From positions 20,785,596-20,849,595 of the forward strand of contig CALNVZ010003429.1 in the NCBI GenBank assembly GCA_940671915.1: a DNA stretch of 64,000 nt, read 5' to 3'. Made by a program: the position numbers and the translations under genes. This document shows, piece by piece, positions 23,132 to 34,350 of the stretch. The notes below the pieces were generated by a model that saw only the letters and a list, made by a program, of their open reading frames with translations, had not been told where the DNA came from and ran no database searches. This stretch comes from Paracentrotus lividus. Lineage: Eukaryota > Echinodermata > Echinoidea > Camarodonta > Echinidae. How positions within the stretch are numbered: position 1 is the stretch's first letter; every line of letters begins with the position of its first letter.

Positions 23132-23686
23132 TTATGCAACTCTCTGCCTCATGCATGCACATGCAACAGGGACAGCAACAGTCTCCTCCTCGTAACGGAA
23201 CAGACCCTCAACACATTGGGTTTTTCTCAGGACCTTCATGTTATGAAAGATAGGTTGACATCTCAGGTTAGGATCAGCTTGATGACTGTAAGGATCTAGA
23301 CACGCTGAACACTGACACTGTGCCATGCTGATCGACATCGGGATACGGTCGGCGTCGAAACACTCGACGTAGGTCCAAGGACAGGCTGAGTCCTGGTTGA
23401 CGTTTACAGGATCAGAAGCACTTGGCTTGACTCCGACTGGACATCTCTTGGGGCTTGAGAGACCATCGTAAGGGCAGCTTGAGATCTCTTTCCTACCCAT
23501 GTCAGCATCTGTAATGTTGAAACTCTGGACTGCAAAGGCGTCTTGGTTTGGATAGAAGAGGTGCCCATTTCTCTCCCTTGATTCGTAGTCGGCTTGGTTC
23601 ATGGGTAGGCAGTACTGCGATGATGAAGGCACCGGGGATGATGTAACGAACTGGATGATGACCACCAAAATTATAGTAATGAGAAC
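23132..23686 (-). CDS. Interleukin-17-like cytokine, gene 2, main exon
   Basis: A 555-nt exon of the same length as in gene 1, bounded by TTTTTTCAG at 23687-23688 and ending in TAA. With the two-codon first exon it encodes 186 residues, MEVLITIILVV..., with the same signal peptide, NIT site and IL-17 cystine-knot domain (CPWTYVECFDADRIP, AQCQCSACLDP, VACACMR). Only a handful of residues differ from gene 1 (for example an F for Y in DAFAVQ, an I for T in KEISS, and KRCPVG for QSCPAG). The C-terminal half is almost identical in DNA too. It is convergent to gene 1. Clearly a recent paralogue or one homogenised by conversion. Confidence 0.92.
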   Translation of the reverse strand, partial: VLITIILVVIIQFVTSSPVPSSSQYCLPMNQADYESRERNGHLFYPNQDAFAVQSFNITDADMGRKEISSCPYDGLSSPKRCPVGVKPSASDPVNVNQDSACPWTYVECFDADRIPMSISMAQCQCSACLDPYSHQADPNLRCQPIFHNMKVLRKTQCVEGLFRYEEETVAVPVACACMRQRVA

Positions 23687-23931
23687 CTGAAAAAATAAAA
23701 TTATTGAAATGGCTCGAGTTAATTTTTTAACAAATGATTTAAAATTGAAATGTATTTAATCAACTTTCAGATGAATATTTGATATAACAGTTGAATGCAA
23801 CAGTTATATAGATTAGCCACAATAATTGATCAATCTGATATTATAATGGAAAAAAAAAGTATCGGTATTTAGGTAATATGATATTGTGTGTAAAAATATT
23901 AGATATTGATGGTATTGATTAATCGACGTAC

Positions 23932-23937
23932 CTCCAT
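23932..23937 (-). CDS. IL-17 gene 2, micro-exon 1 (Met-Glu)
   Basis: ATGGAG followed by donor GTACGT on the minus strand, 245 bases upstream of the main exon. The phase 0 join gives MEVLITIILVV. It parallels the two-codon first exon of gene 1. Confidence 0.65.
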
Positions 23938-24091
23938 TATTGTCAAAATTTCAAGCCAAACATGTCAAATATAAGTCCAATTTTTCCGTCTGTTAATGAT
24001 CTGCAATACTTTTGAAACCGTACAAAAACGTTGCCAGTCTGTAAATTCTTTGGAGCTCTTTTCGAATGGTCAGAAAGCACCAAAGATGGAC

Positions 24092-24099
24092 CTTAAATA
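24092..24099 (-). promoter_or_regulatory. TATA-like element of IL-17 gene 2
   Basis: TATTTAAG on the minus strand, about 155-160 bases before the start codon. This is the same distance as the TATA box in gene 1. Confidence 0.35.
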
Positions 24100-25054
24100 C
24101 TAAATTTAGAATGTTTTCTTCCTTCCGCTTTACTCGTCCTTATTTGAACAAGTTAATTTTGGGTTCACGGAGAATGTGTCGAAATGCTCTTTCGAATTTA
24201 AGGTGATACTTCCCATCAAGACGGAAGGTGAGCGAATTCGCTAATTCGGTCGTCTTACAACTACCGAGGGTTCTAACGGAGGGATTGTCAACATCCCTCC
24301 GTCTTGGCAATCTGAATTTCATAAGACTAGAGATGGAAATACGATCTTTTGCTATTCTCGCCTCCTATTTTTATATACTTAAACTACCTCTCTGAAAAAC
24401 TAATATAAAGTATCGTTTCAAAAGTGCAAGTTCGCAGTTGGTGATAGTTCTTGATTTAATACTAATCATTACAACCATCTTTCTTCTATGTTTATACAGC
24501 TATAATTTTAATTCACGTTTTTCATTGAATTATCAATTCTCCTAAATAAAAGTATGTTTTGACTTTCAATAGGGACTGTCATAATTTCAAGCAAATTGTT
24601 TAATGTGATGACAGTGCTTCAGAAAATGATATTCAATATTAGGAGAAATGTAGTACATGTATATACAAAACAAATATCATTGTCTTTGAAAATAATTTGG
24701 ATAATAATTGCCTTTTGGGGTTAAATGTTAGAATATTATTTGTTAAATACTTATACATGTTATACAAGTGCAGAAGGAAATTGAAAGTAAAGGAAATCAG
24801 ATTAAAATGAGGTTGCTCATTAGCAAATTCATTAACCTTTTTGGGGTTAGGGTAGTAGATGGGTCTGGAATTACAATAACAGTGTGAGACTTTGCTTTTA
24901 TTTGTTTGATGCCTGTTTTTGTTTTTGCGGGGGGGGGGGGTTCTTCGTTTCTTTTTTTTACATACCATATATTTATATTAATACAATTATCAATGATTTA
25001 ATTAAAACAAACCTTTCGGCAAAGAAATGTATAAATATATATATATTTTTTCTT

Positions 25055-25265
25055 TAAATGTTTATCCCAGCACATTAAAAACAAATATGTATCTATATAT
25101 TCTCTATTAACCCGTTGGGGACTGAGCCCGAATATATGCGGTCTGAGGTCTATGGGAAATGTGTGTTATAGCCAAATCAGCTCGTCTCCAACAGGTTAAT
25201 GTTTATATATCCCACATTAACAATATTATAAATACATATTTTTTTTCTTCAATGTGGGATAAACA
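25055..25265. mobile_element. Nested foldback, about 210 bp
   Basis: The outer arms are TGTTTATCCCAGCACATT at the left and the complement of AATGTGGGATAAACA at the right. An inner pair (ATTAACCCGTTGG and CCAACAGGTTAAT) folds within it. No coding content. Confidence 0.5.
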
Positions 25266-26712
25266 TCTTAGTTCATCTTCAAGCCTCATTCCTTATCTCA
25301 ATGGTTAATTGCATGTACATTCTTAAGACCTCACTTCCAGCTGACAGCTGCAAATTATTTTTATCCTGCAGTGAACTTAACAATAACTTTATTTGGAAGT
25401 CACTAACCAAAACCCAATAACAGGCAATATAATACTCTTTAAAAATGGAGAAGGGAAAAAACTTTACTTTAATCGCTTTTGGTCTATATTAAGTAACATC
25501 AAACAGGGGATCTCCCTGAATTAATCTACATGTATTAACAGCTTTAATTATCTCACCTGACATTTAAATATGACGTCAAACATATCTTAGCAACCATGTA
25601 ATCTTTGTGATTATCATGATTGAACTTCTGAACCACCGGTAGTCGAGAGACCGTCTCGACCAAAAGCTGGATATTTACTCTTTGTAAACAAGTCTAGATA
25701 AGATGGTAGCACCCTCCTATTAACAAACACTCATCAAGACGATTAAGATTATAACTGTTTTTAGATTTAAATGAACCTGTATAATTATGTTCGTAAACCA
25801 AATACGTCTGAAATTAATGGACCCGTCTGAGGTTATTTTTTTTTTTTAAGTCCGATGTAATCGCATTTAACAATACTATTGTAAATAATGCAATTATTGG
25901 CCAAAGCACTTTTTAATGTTAAATTCATCATAGCGAGAAAAAAAAAATCTATAATAAAATTTTCCGCCCGTCGTACAGTTTGACGGCCTTTACTTATCGC
26001 ATTCGATCTTTTTATATGAAACGTAGTGTGATAGAACGGTCAAGAGCCAAAGGTTGACGCATGATCATAATGATACACTTCTTAATTTCTTGTTTTGAGC
26101 TTTCGTCTTTTTTCAGACTTCTTCAGAAAACATCATTTGTTGCGAAAGACTTGTAATAAGTTGCAAACTTGATTGTGATTGTTATGCATTTAGGCAAGTC
26201 TTGTTTGTACAAATTGTCTGATTTATAATTTTTAAAGTTCAAGCAACGAACATGTTAACTTGTCAAAATGTCATTATGATCCATCAACCAATCATTTCTT
26301 TCTATTTTCCCCAAAATATGTATCACGTTTAGTTTTCATGAGTGGAAAAGGAAAATTGATGCTGGATAATTAATTATTTGAGTAATACAGATTGAAATCA
26401 TCGTTGTACATGTACATTGCAGCCTCATTTCACAGTCATATGTCATACACTGTATCTAAAAGCACGAAAGGTGGAGTTGAGGAACACAGAAATGTTTACA
26501 TCTTGACGATTAAAGAGTTACATAAGGCATTGCATGGGAAATAGATCAATGTAAGCTATCAGCCTGGACTGGCCATGGGGAAATAGCATTGCCCAGGCAA
26601 GCTCGCTCGTCGTCAGTCAAGGGATTCCCCTAAATTGTCACCACGTTTGCATATCGCCATCTACGTTGATATTGCCAAAGTTTCAGAGCACTCATGCTTA
26701 TAGACAAGGGGA

Positions 26713-27296
26713 TTTAAAGGGGAAGGAAACCCTAGGAATTCATTAAATTGTACAGAAACAGGAAAATCAAAGAAGCTGATCAATGAAAATTTGAGAAAAA
26801 AATGAATGAATAATAAGAAAGTTTGAGCATTTGAATGTTATGATCACTACTGCTATGGGGATCCTCACATTGGCAACGGGCCCAAGATGTGAACAACTTC
26901 CCCATTGCTTTTGTACATATTTCACTCAAATTGTCTTTTTTTTAATTAATTCCGTTAAAAGATCTGAGATTCTTTTCATGGGAGGACATGTAATACAAGT
27001 TCACAAAATATAATCATGTGTGAAGAGTCTGTACTACCATTAGAATGAGGAAAAAGAAGAATTTTTGGTATTTTTTTGTATGTCATATGGGAGAGTTGTT
27101 CATGTGTGACATCACACATCTTGGGCCTGTTGCCAGTGTGAAGATCTCCATAGCGTTAGTGATAACAACATTCAACTGCACATAACTTTCTTATTATTTA
27201 TTCAATTGTTCTCAAACTTTCTTTATTCTGTTTCTTTGATTTTTTTTTTTGTTTCATACAATTCAACTGAATCCTAGGGTTTCATTCTCCTTTAAA
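26713..27296. mobile_element. Foldback element, about 580 bp
   Basis: The ends TTTAAAGGGGAAGGAAACCC and the complement of GGGTTTCATTCTCCTTTAAA define long imperfect arms meeting near 27000. The internal phrase ATGGGGATCCTCACATTGG matches the foldback at 12622-13199. Target is probably TTTAAA/TTAA. Confidence 0.7.
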
Positions 27297-28701
27297 ATGT
27301 GGTGTGACAACGAAATGCAAATTAGTTCATGGCGCTTCCAATTTGTAAAGAAGTACAAACGAATACAAAGGTGTACTGTAGCCTTTGGTAGCAACCTGTG
27401 ATGCCTCCAGTTTCATCGGAAAACTGAAAAGTAATTTGTGTTGAAAATAGTAATTGGGAATATTTTCTATTTTATTTCATCACAGAACATGGATATCAAA
27501 CACATGGCGGAATATGTATCAAAGCCCTATAATGTCATAAACTTAGGTGAAATATATATTATATGCTAATAGTTGTAAAATATGAAATACCTCATAATTA
27601 GACAATTTTTAAATCAACATTTTACACATTTCCACAAACTTCAGCAGTACAACAATTTAAGATGGGGGTGTTGGAATATATTCATTTACGATCATGTTAT
27701 GTGTCACATATGCGGCCACATGCGACCAGTCGAGTAAATTCAAGTCATATTTCAAGAATATTGCAACCTTTTTATTTTTATTTTTACTATTATTATTTTT
27801 TTTTTTTTTTTTTGCTTTCCCTTGTGAAAGTGAGCGATTTGTCTGCTCATACAATCCGACCAGAGGCAGCGAAAAATAATTATCATTACAAAAGCATATT
27901 TCGTTTTGTAACTGGCCAGTAAGTCTGAAGTTAGGCAGAAATCTTTTGTCTACAATCTTCGAGAGAATTCCAATAAAACTCATGTCTGGCATATTTTATC
28001 CCTGCAGCATCAAAGTGGCTTTATAGAGAATGAGTGAGGTGTTTCTCCATCTCTTTTATCTCCATGGTATAGACCTCTAACTAGATGACGTTCGATTAAA
28101 CGAACGAGATACCAGTATTAGAATATAGGGACACATTAAAAAGAACCCCCCAACACAAACACAAACACACACACACACACACACACACACATTTACCAAA
28201 TTGAACGTTTGTCATTGCATCTGTGATGGATCTAGTCCTTACAATCGGGGGCACCAAAAAGAGCGCTTCTTGTACAAAGAAATATATTTTAAAGAAAAAC
28301 AATAAAAATTAATTCCTGCAGACAGACACTAAATCTGCTGCCATATGACAGAGTCTCAAATTACCTTCAGGTTAAACTCTTTTAGAAATAACTTGAAAAT
28401 TATATAGAGCTGTATATTTTAACTTTTTATATATGGAACTAAAATTTTAACTTTCTGAAAACTGCCTACATACTATAACATGTGAAAAAGAAAAGATTAT
28501 TTTTTCACGATAAAGAGTTATTATATCATACTTAGAAGTTATGAACGCAATATACATGTACTCAAAATCAGCAATTCAGTCTATTAACCCTCATATACGT
28601 ATATGTATTAACATTTACCGAGCATGTATGAAGGCTGTCATGACAAAGGGATCACGCAAAACTTTGTCGGTCATTGGCTATTATTGGGCCGGAAAATCTA
28701 C

Positions 28702-29697
28702 CATAGGGTAGATGTAGGGAATACCGGACAGTAGGGAATATCGGACGGCCACCACATGTCCAGCCCTAGCTGCCAACATAAGATCAACTGAGTTGAAATA
28801 CCGGCATCTATTGGTCAGGTGGTCTGTCTGGGAAGGCTGAATGCTGTATTCGACAACAACAAGTGAGAAATCTCCGAGAAAACTACCACAATATGTCAAG
28901 GTAGGAAAATTTGCAGCCTGAAAAATGGCCTGATGTAAAAATTGACATTTTAGAGAATGTGATGGTATAAAAATAGAATTGGGGCATGACATCTATTTCA
29001 TGCATTATGGACATGTGTGGAGGGTGGGTCAAATGTGTATGGAGTGTTTGCACTGTACAAAGCCTGTGTATTGGGGTGGCAGTGTGTTGAAAAGTGCTAG
29101 TCAGTTATTTTTTTGTGTAGGGAATACCGGACACCACATGGACGGTTGTTTGTTTTACTTCCGGATTGAGTTGCTAAGCATGTAGATCAAATAGTAAGTT
29201 GCATATATAATGTATTATATTTATTTATTAAATTGTTTGACAATTTTGAAATTTCTATTTCTCTTTATTATTGTTGTGATATGTCATGATCTACATGAGA
29301 TATAAAGTTATTCTGAGTGTTTTGAAATTTTGTAGTAAAATGCATATAATCTTCTAAAAATGAATAATGTTATAAAAAATCAATACAAACATGTTAAGTT
29401 GATGGTTTACATTCAAATCAGTGCTTCCAGACAGATCTTTATACCAAAAAAAAAAAGGGTAAAAATATACTGTCCGGTATTTCCTACACTGTAGGGAATG
29501 CCGGACAATTTACGATGACGTCATTATATGCATATAACTGCCTCAACAAATATTTGATTACCTCATTTTTTTTGGAAAATAAAGTTGAATGATGTAGCTA
29601 AGCAATGAGAATCTTTTTCTTTTGTGATTTTATTGTTTTCATGTGCTAATTAAGCAAATGAGCTTAAGTGGCCGGTATTCCCTACATCTACCCTATG
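28702..29697. mobile_element. 1.0 kb MITE with repeated GTAGGGAATACCGGAC motif
   Basis: A perfect 26-bp TIR begins CATAGGGTAGATGTAGGG (28702-28727 and 29672-29697). The TIR core GTAGGGAATACCGGAC recurs at 28714, 28731, 29117, 29472 (inverted) and 29491. The 29472/29491 pair is head to head. TA target site is likely. No transposase. Confidence 0.75.
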
Positions 29698-29917
29698 TTT
29701 GAAATAATGTATTTTTGGGCCCCGTTAAAAAGGCTCTAAGTAATCCAAACAAACAAACGTATTGTTTCCGGATGATTTAACAGTTGCTATTTATCTATTT
29801 CACCATGTACCCATGATGCCCGGACATTTCTATCGCTTAAATGTTGGATTGAATAAACTCGACTTTACTTTTCTTAACCCTACAAAAGCCGCGGTGGCCA
29901 TCCACCGTGACAGCCGG

Positions 29918-30471
29918 AAGTGGTGGGGCTGATTAGCTCCCCCTCCCCCCCCCCCCCTTCAGATCTCGGTCATCGATTGCGCGAACGCGCAACAATTTGC
30001 ACAGCTTAGTAGTAGTGTGCGATATTACAAGACAATTTACAAGACTGTATAATTATTTTTCCAAAATAACTTTTTTTTATTATTTATATTAATTAAATCA
30101 ATTATGCTACTTTTGGCTCAAAATCATGAAATAAGGCTAAAAAGAATGCTAATTCTTGGAGTAAATATTCTTTGTATATAGCATTCCTAGCGATTGTACG
30201 TGAAAAATTCCGAGTTCTAAATTATTTTTAAAAAATTAAAAATCCCATATGTTTTGTACACAAAATACTGAAAATCCCCGATTCTAAGCCTGCGCTGCAT
30301 TATTTAATGTTGCACAACTTCCGAAACGTAAGAACAATTTTCATCAAAATAGTTTTTTTCTAGACATAAATGCGCGAAGCGCAACTTTTTTTTCAGCGAC
30401 ATGACCACGCGAAATTTCGATGGAGGTTGATAAGCTCCTCCCCCCCCCCCCCCCCGGCCCTTTTTGGGTTA
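29918..30471. repeat. Dispersed repeat with GCGCGAAGCGCAA core
   Basis: Starts with C-rich 'gctgattagctccccct' and ends with a related 'ggttgataagctcctcccc' phrase. It contains a 'gcgcgaacgcgcaac' and 'gcgcgaagcgcaac' pair. It is repeated at 34458-34975 through the tandem duplication, and a diverged copy of its first half lies at about 61475-61735, so it is a genomic repeat and not part of the gene. Confidence 0.55.
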
Positions 30472-31176
30472 AAGCTAGTATTGCATTAAATTTATACATG
30501 TATCTGATTTAATCATTGATTTATGTGAATGATCCTTAATAAAAAAAAATAATAATAATAAAATCCTTTTACAATATAATTAACTTAAACAATACAAATT
30601 ATTTTTTTTTGTCAACAGAAAATAGATTAATGAGCATATGACAGAATGAAATTTTGTACAACAATATGAATAAAAAAAAAAACAATTGACGGGGCATATT
30701 AAAATAGTCAGTGTATTTTTTTTTCTATTTTTAGATTTCAATTTTCCTTGATTAGTCACAAAATATATGGGTTTACGATTACAATGTAATTAATATATGG
30801 GGAAACAAAACTATACAAAAATGTCCGTTATCCGAAAACTATACATTTATCTACTTTGTTATCTATATTAGTATTGTATTAATTGATTGTAAAGAATTTG
30901 TCAATTATTAATTGCGCAGTTCTAAAAATAGCATAATTTTCCGATATTTCGGACAGCAATGATTAGATCAAAGTGTGGTACGTGGCCCAGAGAGAAAGAT
31001 AATTAAAGAATATTTGTTTTTATACTTCCTATAATATTGCAAATGGATAATAATTTTTCCTTTATATTAAATTTTCGGGAAATCTATCAGGGTCAATTCA
31101 ATATTTTCCCGTAATTATTTTTGAAAATGTTAAATAAGGTTTACTTCTAATATGCTGAATTGGGAAAAAACAAATG

Positions 31177-31183
31177 TATAAAT
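31177..31183 (+). promoter_or_regulatory. TATA box of IL-17 gene 3
   Basis: TATAAAT 141 bases upstream of the micro-exon start codon. It is conserved at 35704-35710 in the duplicate. Confidence 0.45.
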
Positions 31184-31317
31184 TGGCCATCCTTGAAATC
31201 GAAATCAACAGATACTTCGTGGATTCAGAGACAGAATATCAGCTTAACCTAGTGTTTGCTAGTCCAGATCTTCACCAACACCAAAAGAAACTCAGGAAAA
31301 ATAATCAAGATACGAAC

Positions 31318-31332
31318 ATGGACAGTGTAAAG
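31318..31332 (+). CDS. IL-17 gene 3, micro-exon 1 (5 codons)
   Basis: ATGGACAGTGTAAAG, then donor GTATCT. The phase 0 join to 31662 gives MDSVKITMAFTLLLAA, a signal peptide. The exon is conserved base for base in gene 4. Confidence 0.65.
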
Positions 31333-31661
31333 GTATCTGTCACATTTTTATTTTAATTATTACGATTTTTGCAGCAGCTGCAGATGGTTCATTTTTTTCA
31401 GTTCACTACTTGAAATAAAAGGATACATAAACAGAGACCCTCAAAAACTAATGCCAAAATTTGTTTGTTCAAGTTCAATCAGACTATACCATAAACAATG
31501 TTGTCAAAGGTGTGCAGTGCATTCCTTACATCGGAATATATACATTCGTGAGCTTTACAAAGCATGTTGACATTGTGTAGGCCAATATCTCTTTCAATCT
31601 AATATATATTTGTGAATTACTGTTAATGCTGACCAAAATCGTGCTTCTTTTTCCCCCCCAG

Positions 31662-32192
31662 ATTACTATGGCCTTCACCTTGCTATTGGCTGCCATTGCT
31701 GCAGTTAGCTGTAACCCGGTACCAGTGACATGTGCCCGCAACCAGTCTATTGCGAGTGTGGATCTGTACCCGAACAAGGCTGCTTTTGCCGTCCAGACGT
31801 TCTCCCTGTCGTCTGCAGACATGGGTAGGAGTCAAGCATCTTCCTGCACCAATACCACCTACAGCGGATTGACCAGCACGAGTAGCTGTCCAACTGGAAC
31901 CGCTCCAGGAAGTACTGTAGCAGTCAACGAGGACGGCCAGTGCCCTTGGACCTACGTGGAATGCTTTGACGCTGATCGTATCCCTATGGCCATTCAGGTT
32001 GCCCAGTGCCAGTGCACTGGGTGTTTGGACCCCTATACCCATCGCCCAAACCCCAGTCTGCAGTGCACTCCTGTCAAGCGTAACATCAAGGTGCTGAAGA
32101 AGACCCAATGTGCAGGTGGGATGTACAAGTACGAGGTGCAGAATATGACCATACCAGTGGCCTGTGCTTGTATGCGACAGAGGCTGGCATAG
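31662..32192 (+). CDS. Interleukin-17-like cytokine, gene 3, main exon
   Basis: Acceptor TTTTTCCCCCCCAG precedes ATTACTATGGCC. With exon 1 the product is 181 residues: signal peptide ending near AAVSC, a Ser/Thr-rich segment with N-glycosylation sites (NQS, NTT), then the IL-17 domain (CPWTYVECFDADRIPMAIQV, AQCQCTGCLDP, IKVLKKTQC, YEVQNMTIPVACACMR). It belongs to a different subfamily from genes 1 and 2: the N-terminal half is quite different but the cystine-knot core is shared. A second in-frame Met (31668) starts an equally good signal peptide, MAFTLLLAAIAAV, so translation could also begin there. A secreted cytokine; the receptor is not inferable. Confidence 0.92.
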   Translation: MTMAFTLLLAAIAAVSCNPVPVTCARNQSIASVDLYPNKAAFAVQTFSLSSADMGRSQASSCTNTTYSGLTSTSSCPTGTAPGSTVAVNEDGQCPWTYVECFDADRIPMAIQVAQCQCTGCLDPYTHRPNPSLQCTPVKRNIKVLKKTQCAGGMYKYEVQNMTIPVACACMRQRLA

Positions 32193-32547
32193 ACGTCTAT
32201 GATTGGCTTCTCAGTTACGTTAGTGAAACCGACACCAAACCGACTCAAAACGGACCTCGAACCGACTCTGAACCGACCCCGTTGTAAGCTTCTGGTCTCG
32301 TGTCCACCGCGGTAATATGACAACGTGATAATGTTGATGTTGATTTTTTTTCTTTTCTTTTCTTTTCGAATCTAAATATTTTATTGAGAAAGCGTATGTT
32401 ATAGCATGTTTATTAGTCATAATGCGTGACGAGTGTACAGTATTTATTTATCAAGTGTATTGTATTGCTTATCTTACTATGTTTTACTTTGATCACGTTG
32501 ATCATAAAATATTACTTCAGCTTTTATGAGGCTGTGATTATACAAAA

Positions 32548-32589
32548 CCAGTCAAGTTTGACAAATGGATAATGTACCCACTATGTGGG
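32548..32589 (+). promoter_or_regulatory. Conserved IL-17 3' block (gene 3, copy a)
   Basis: CCAGTCAAGTTTGAC, 11 bases, then GTACCCACTATGTGGG. The hairpin is CCCAC-TAT-GTGGG. No AATAAA occurs between the stop codon (32192) and this block. Confidence 0.7.
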
Positions 32590-33053
32590 GGAATACTAAT
32601 TGCTAGGACTTAAATCATGTTTGATATGTGTCTTCAAGGTACGTTACTTGAATTAAGTTTCTATGGTTATGCTATACGTGATTTATCATAACGATGCAAT
32701 GACATGTTGCATGTTAAGAATTGTATACTCTATGACTGAAATTGTCGGTGAAGCAATGTATGTTGTTCATATTTTATTAATATTTTTTGCAGGTAACAGG
32801 GTACAAAAGAGGCTTTTTTAAACAATATTTATTACTAAGTTTGTTCGATTTTTTTTTCTATCGTAATACTAAAATACTTGTGTGTGATATATTCAGTACA
32901 TCTGTGAATATCAAGAAAAAAAAATGCGGGATTAAAAAAAAAAAAAAAAAAAAAAATCTGTATGATTCCCTGAGTACTGTTTATTTTGTTCACTTTGATC
33001 ACTTTGGTCATAAAATATTACTTCAGCTTTTATGAGGCTGTGATTATTCAAAA

Positions 33054-33095
33054 CCAGTCAAGTTTGACATATAAATAATGTACCCACTATGTGGG
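33054..33095 (+). promoter_or_regulatory. Conserved IL-17 3' block (gene 3, copy b)
   Basis: Second copy created by the 506-bp duplication: CCAGTCAAGTTTGAC, then GTACCCACTATGTGGG. Hairpin bases are unchanged although flanking bases have drifted. Confidence 0.65.
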
Positions 33096-33418
33096 GGAAT
33101 ACTTATTGCTGGGACTTGAATAATGTTTTATATGTGTCTTCTAGTTACGTTACTTGACAAATGCTTGAATTTAGTTGTTATGGTTATGCTATATTAGATC
33201 TATCATAACGATTGCAATGACATCGGTGCATGTTAAGAAATTTTTACTTGATGACAGAAATTGTCGGTGAAGCAATGTATGTTGTTCATATTTTATTAAT
33301 ATTTTTTTTTTCAGGTAACAGGGTACAAAGAGGCTTTTTGACTAACAATATTTATTATTAAGTTTGTTCGATTTTTTCTGTCATAATACTTAAATACTTT
33401 TGTGTGATATATTCAGTA

Positions 33419-33420
<2 letters not shown>

Positions 33421-33468
<48 letters not shown>
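33421..33468. repeat. 48-base T homopolymer
   Basis: Uninterrupted T run. The equivalent run in unit 2 (about 37400) is roughly half as long. Confidence 0.9.
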
Positions 33469-34189
33469 CATTTTCTCGTACGTGGTATGTCCGTAATCTG
33501 TGAATATCGAGGGAAAAAAAATTCGGGATCAAAAATACATTTTTTTTTTTTTTGCATTATGATTCCCTGTGAACCGTTTATTTCCCCACGAATAGTGTAG
33601 CGTATTAACAACGGCTTAAAAAGTTTAAATAAATCAGTTTATTGTCAATGTATTGGCTATTAAAATTAGAAATCAATAAATAGTTGTCCCTTTCCACATA
33701 AACAAATCAATAATTTTGCCTTAGTATTATCAGTGTTTAAATGAAACGCCCAAAATTATTTTGTTTAACATTATTTTATATTCAATTAACTGTTACGTTG
33801 TAAATTTTTCGATCTACATTGTTATTTGTTATTATGTAAATACCCTATATATCACCAATTACATGGCATATAATTTACTAATTATTAATAAATGTATGTA
33901 TTATGATTGACCGTAACACATGACTTTTTTTTTGGTGTGTAAAATGTAATAATTAGTTTAAGTATAATTGATTTAATTTCAAAACAATAATAAATGCACA
34001 ATGGCATTCATGCACAGTTTAATGATAATAAATAAACAGATTCTAAAAAATATTAATTTGTGAAGGCATGCCTTTTTCTTTTTGAGGGAAATATGTGACT
34101 GAAAATGAAAATATATTGTATCTTGAGATATACAAAATATAAAAATATTATAACCTATTCCAAACCGATATAAAGAAAGAGAGAGGGAT

Positions 34190-34350
34190 AGTGTATATGT
34201 TTTTGTGTGTGCGTATGTGATGTGGTGTGAGTGTATGTGTACGACTGTGTACAAGAGAGAGACAGTCAGTCTGAGAGTGAATGTGAGTGTGTTTGGGTGA
34301 GAGTGTGTGTGCGTGAGAGTGTGTGTGGGTGTGTATGTGTGCCTAGCGGT
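34190..34350. repeat. GT-rich microsatellite
   Basis: Imperfect (GT)n with GA interruptions. A shorter version is at 38188-38295 in the duplicate unit. Confidence 0.75.

Larger units (their letters stand above)
24100..28701. other. Intergenic between IL-17 genes 2 and 3, left part
   Basis: No gene recognised. It holds G-run 24929-24940, two foldback elements (25055-25265 and 26713-27296), a T-run at 27797-27812, and a CA microsatellite at 28154-28190. Confidence 0.55.
32481..33490. repeat. 506-bp direct duplication downstream of IL-17 gene 3
   Basis: The segment starting 'tttgatcacgttgatcata' at about 32487 recurs 506 bases later (from about 32993), including the conserved 3' block. The unit-2 duplicate has only one copy. 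A 48-T run follows at 33421-33468. Confidence 0.7.

Noticed and set aside
28681-28992. 103-codon minus-strand frame
   Set aside because: Overlaps the left end of the GTAGGGAATACCGGAC element; no domain.
31683-32108. 141-codon open frame antisense to IL-17 gene 3 (and 119 codons antisense to gene 4)
   Set aside because: A shadow of the coding exon's composition. No domain, and it is present only because the plus strand is coding.
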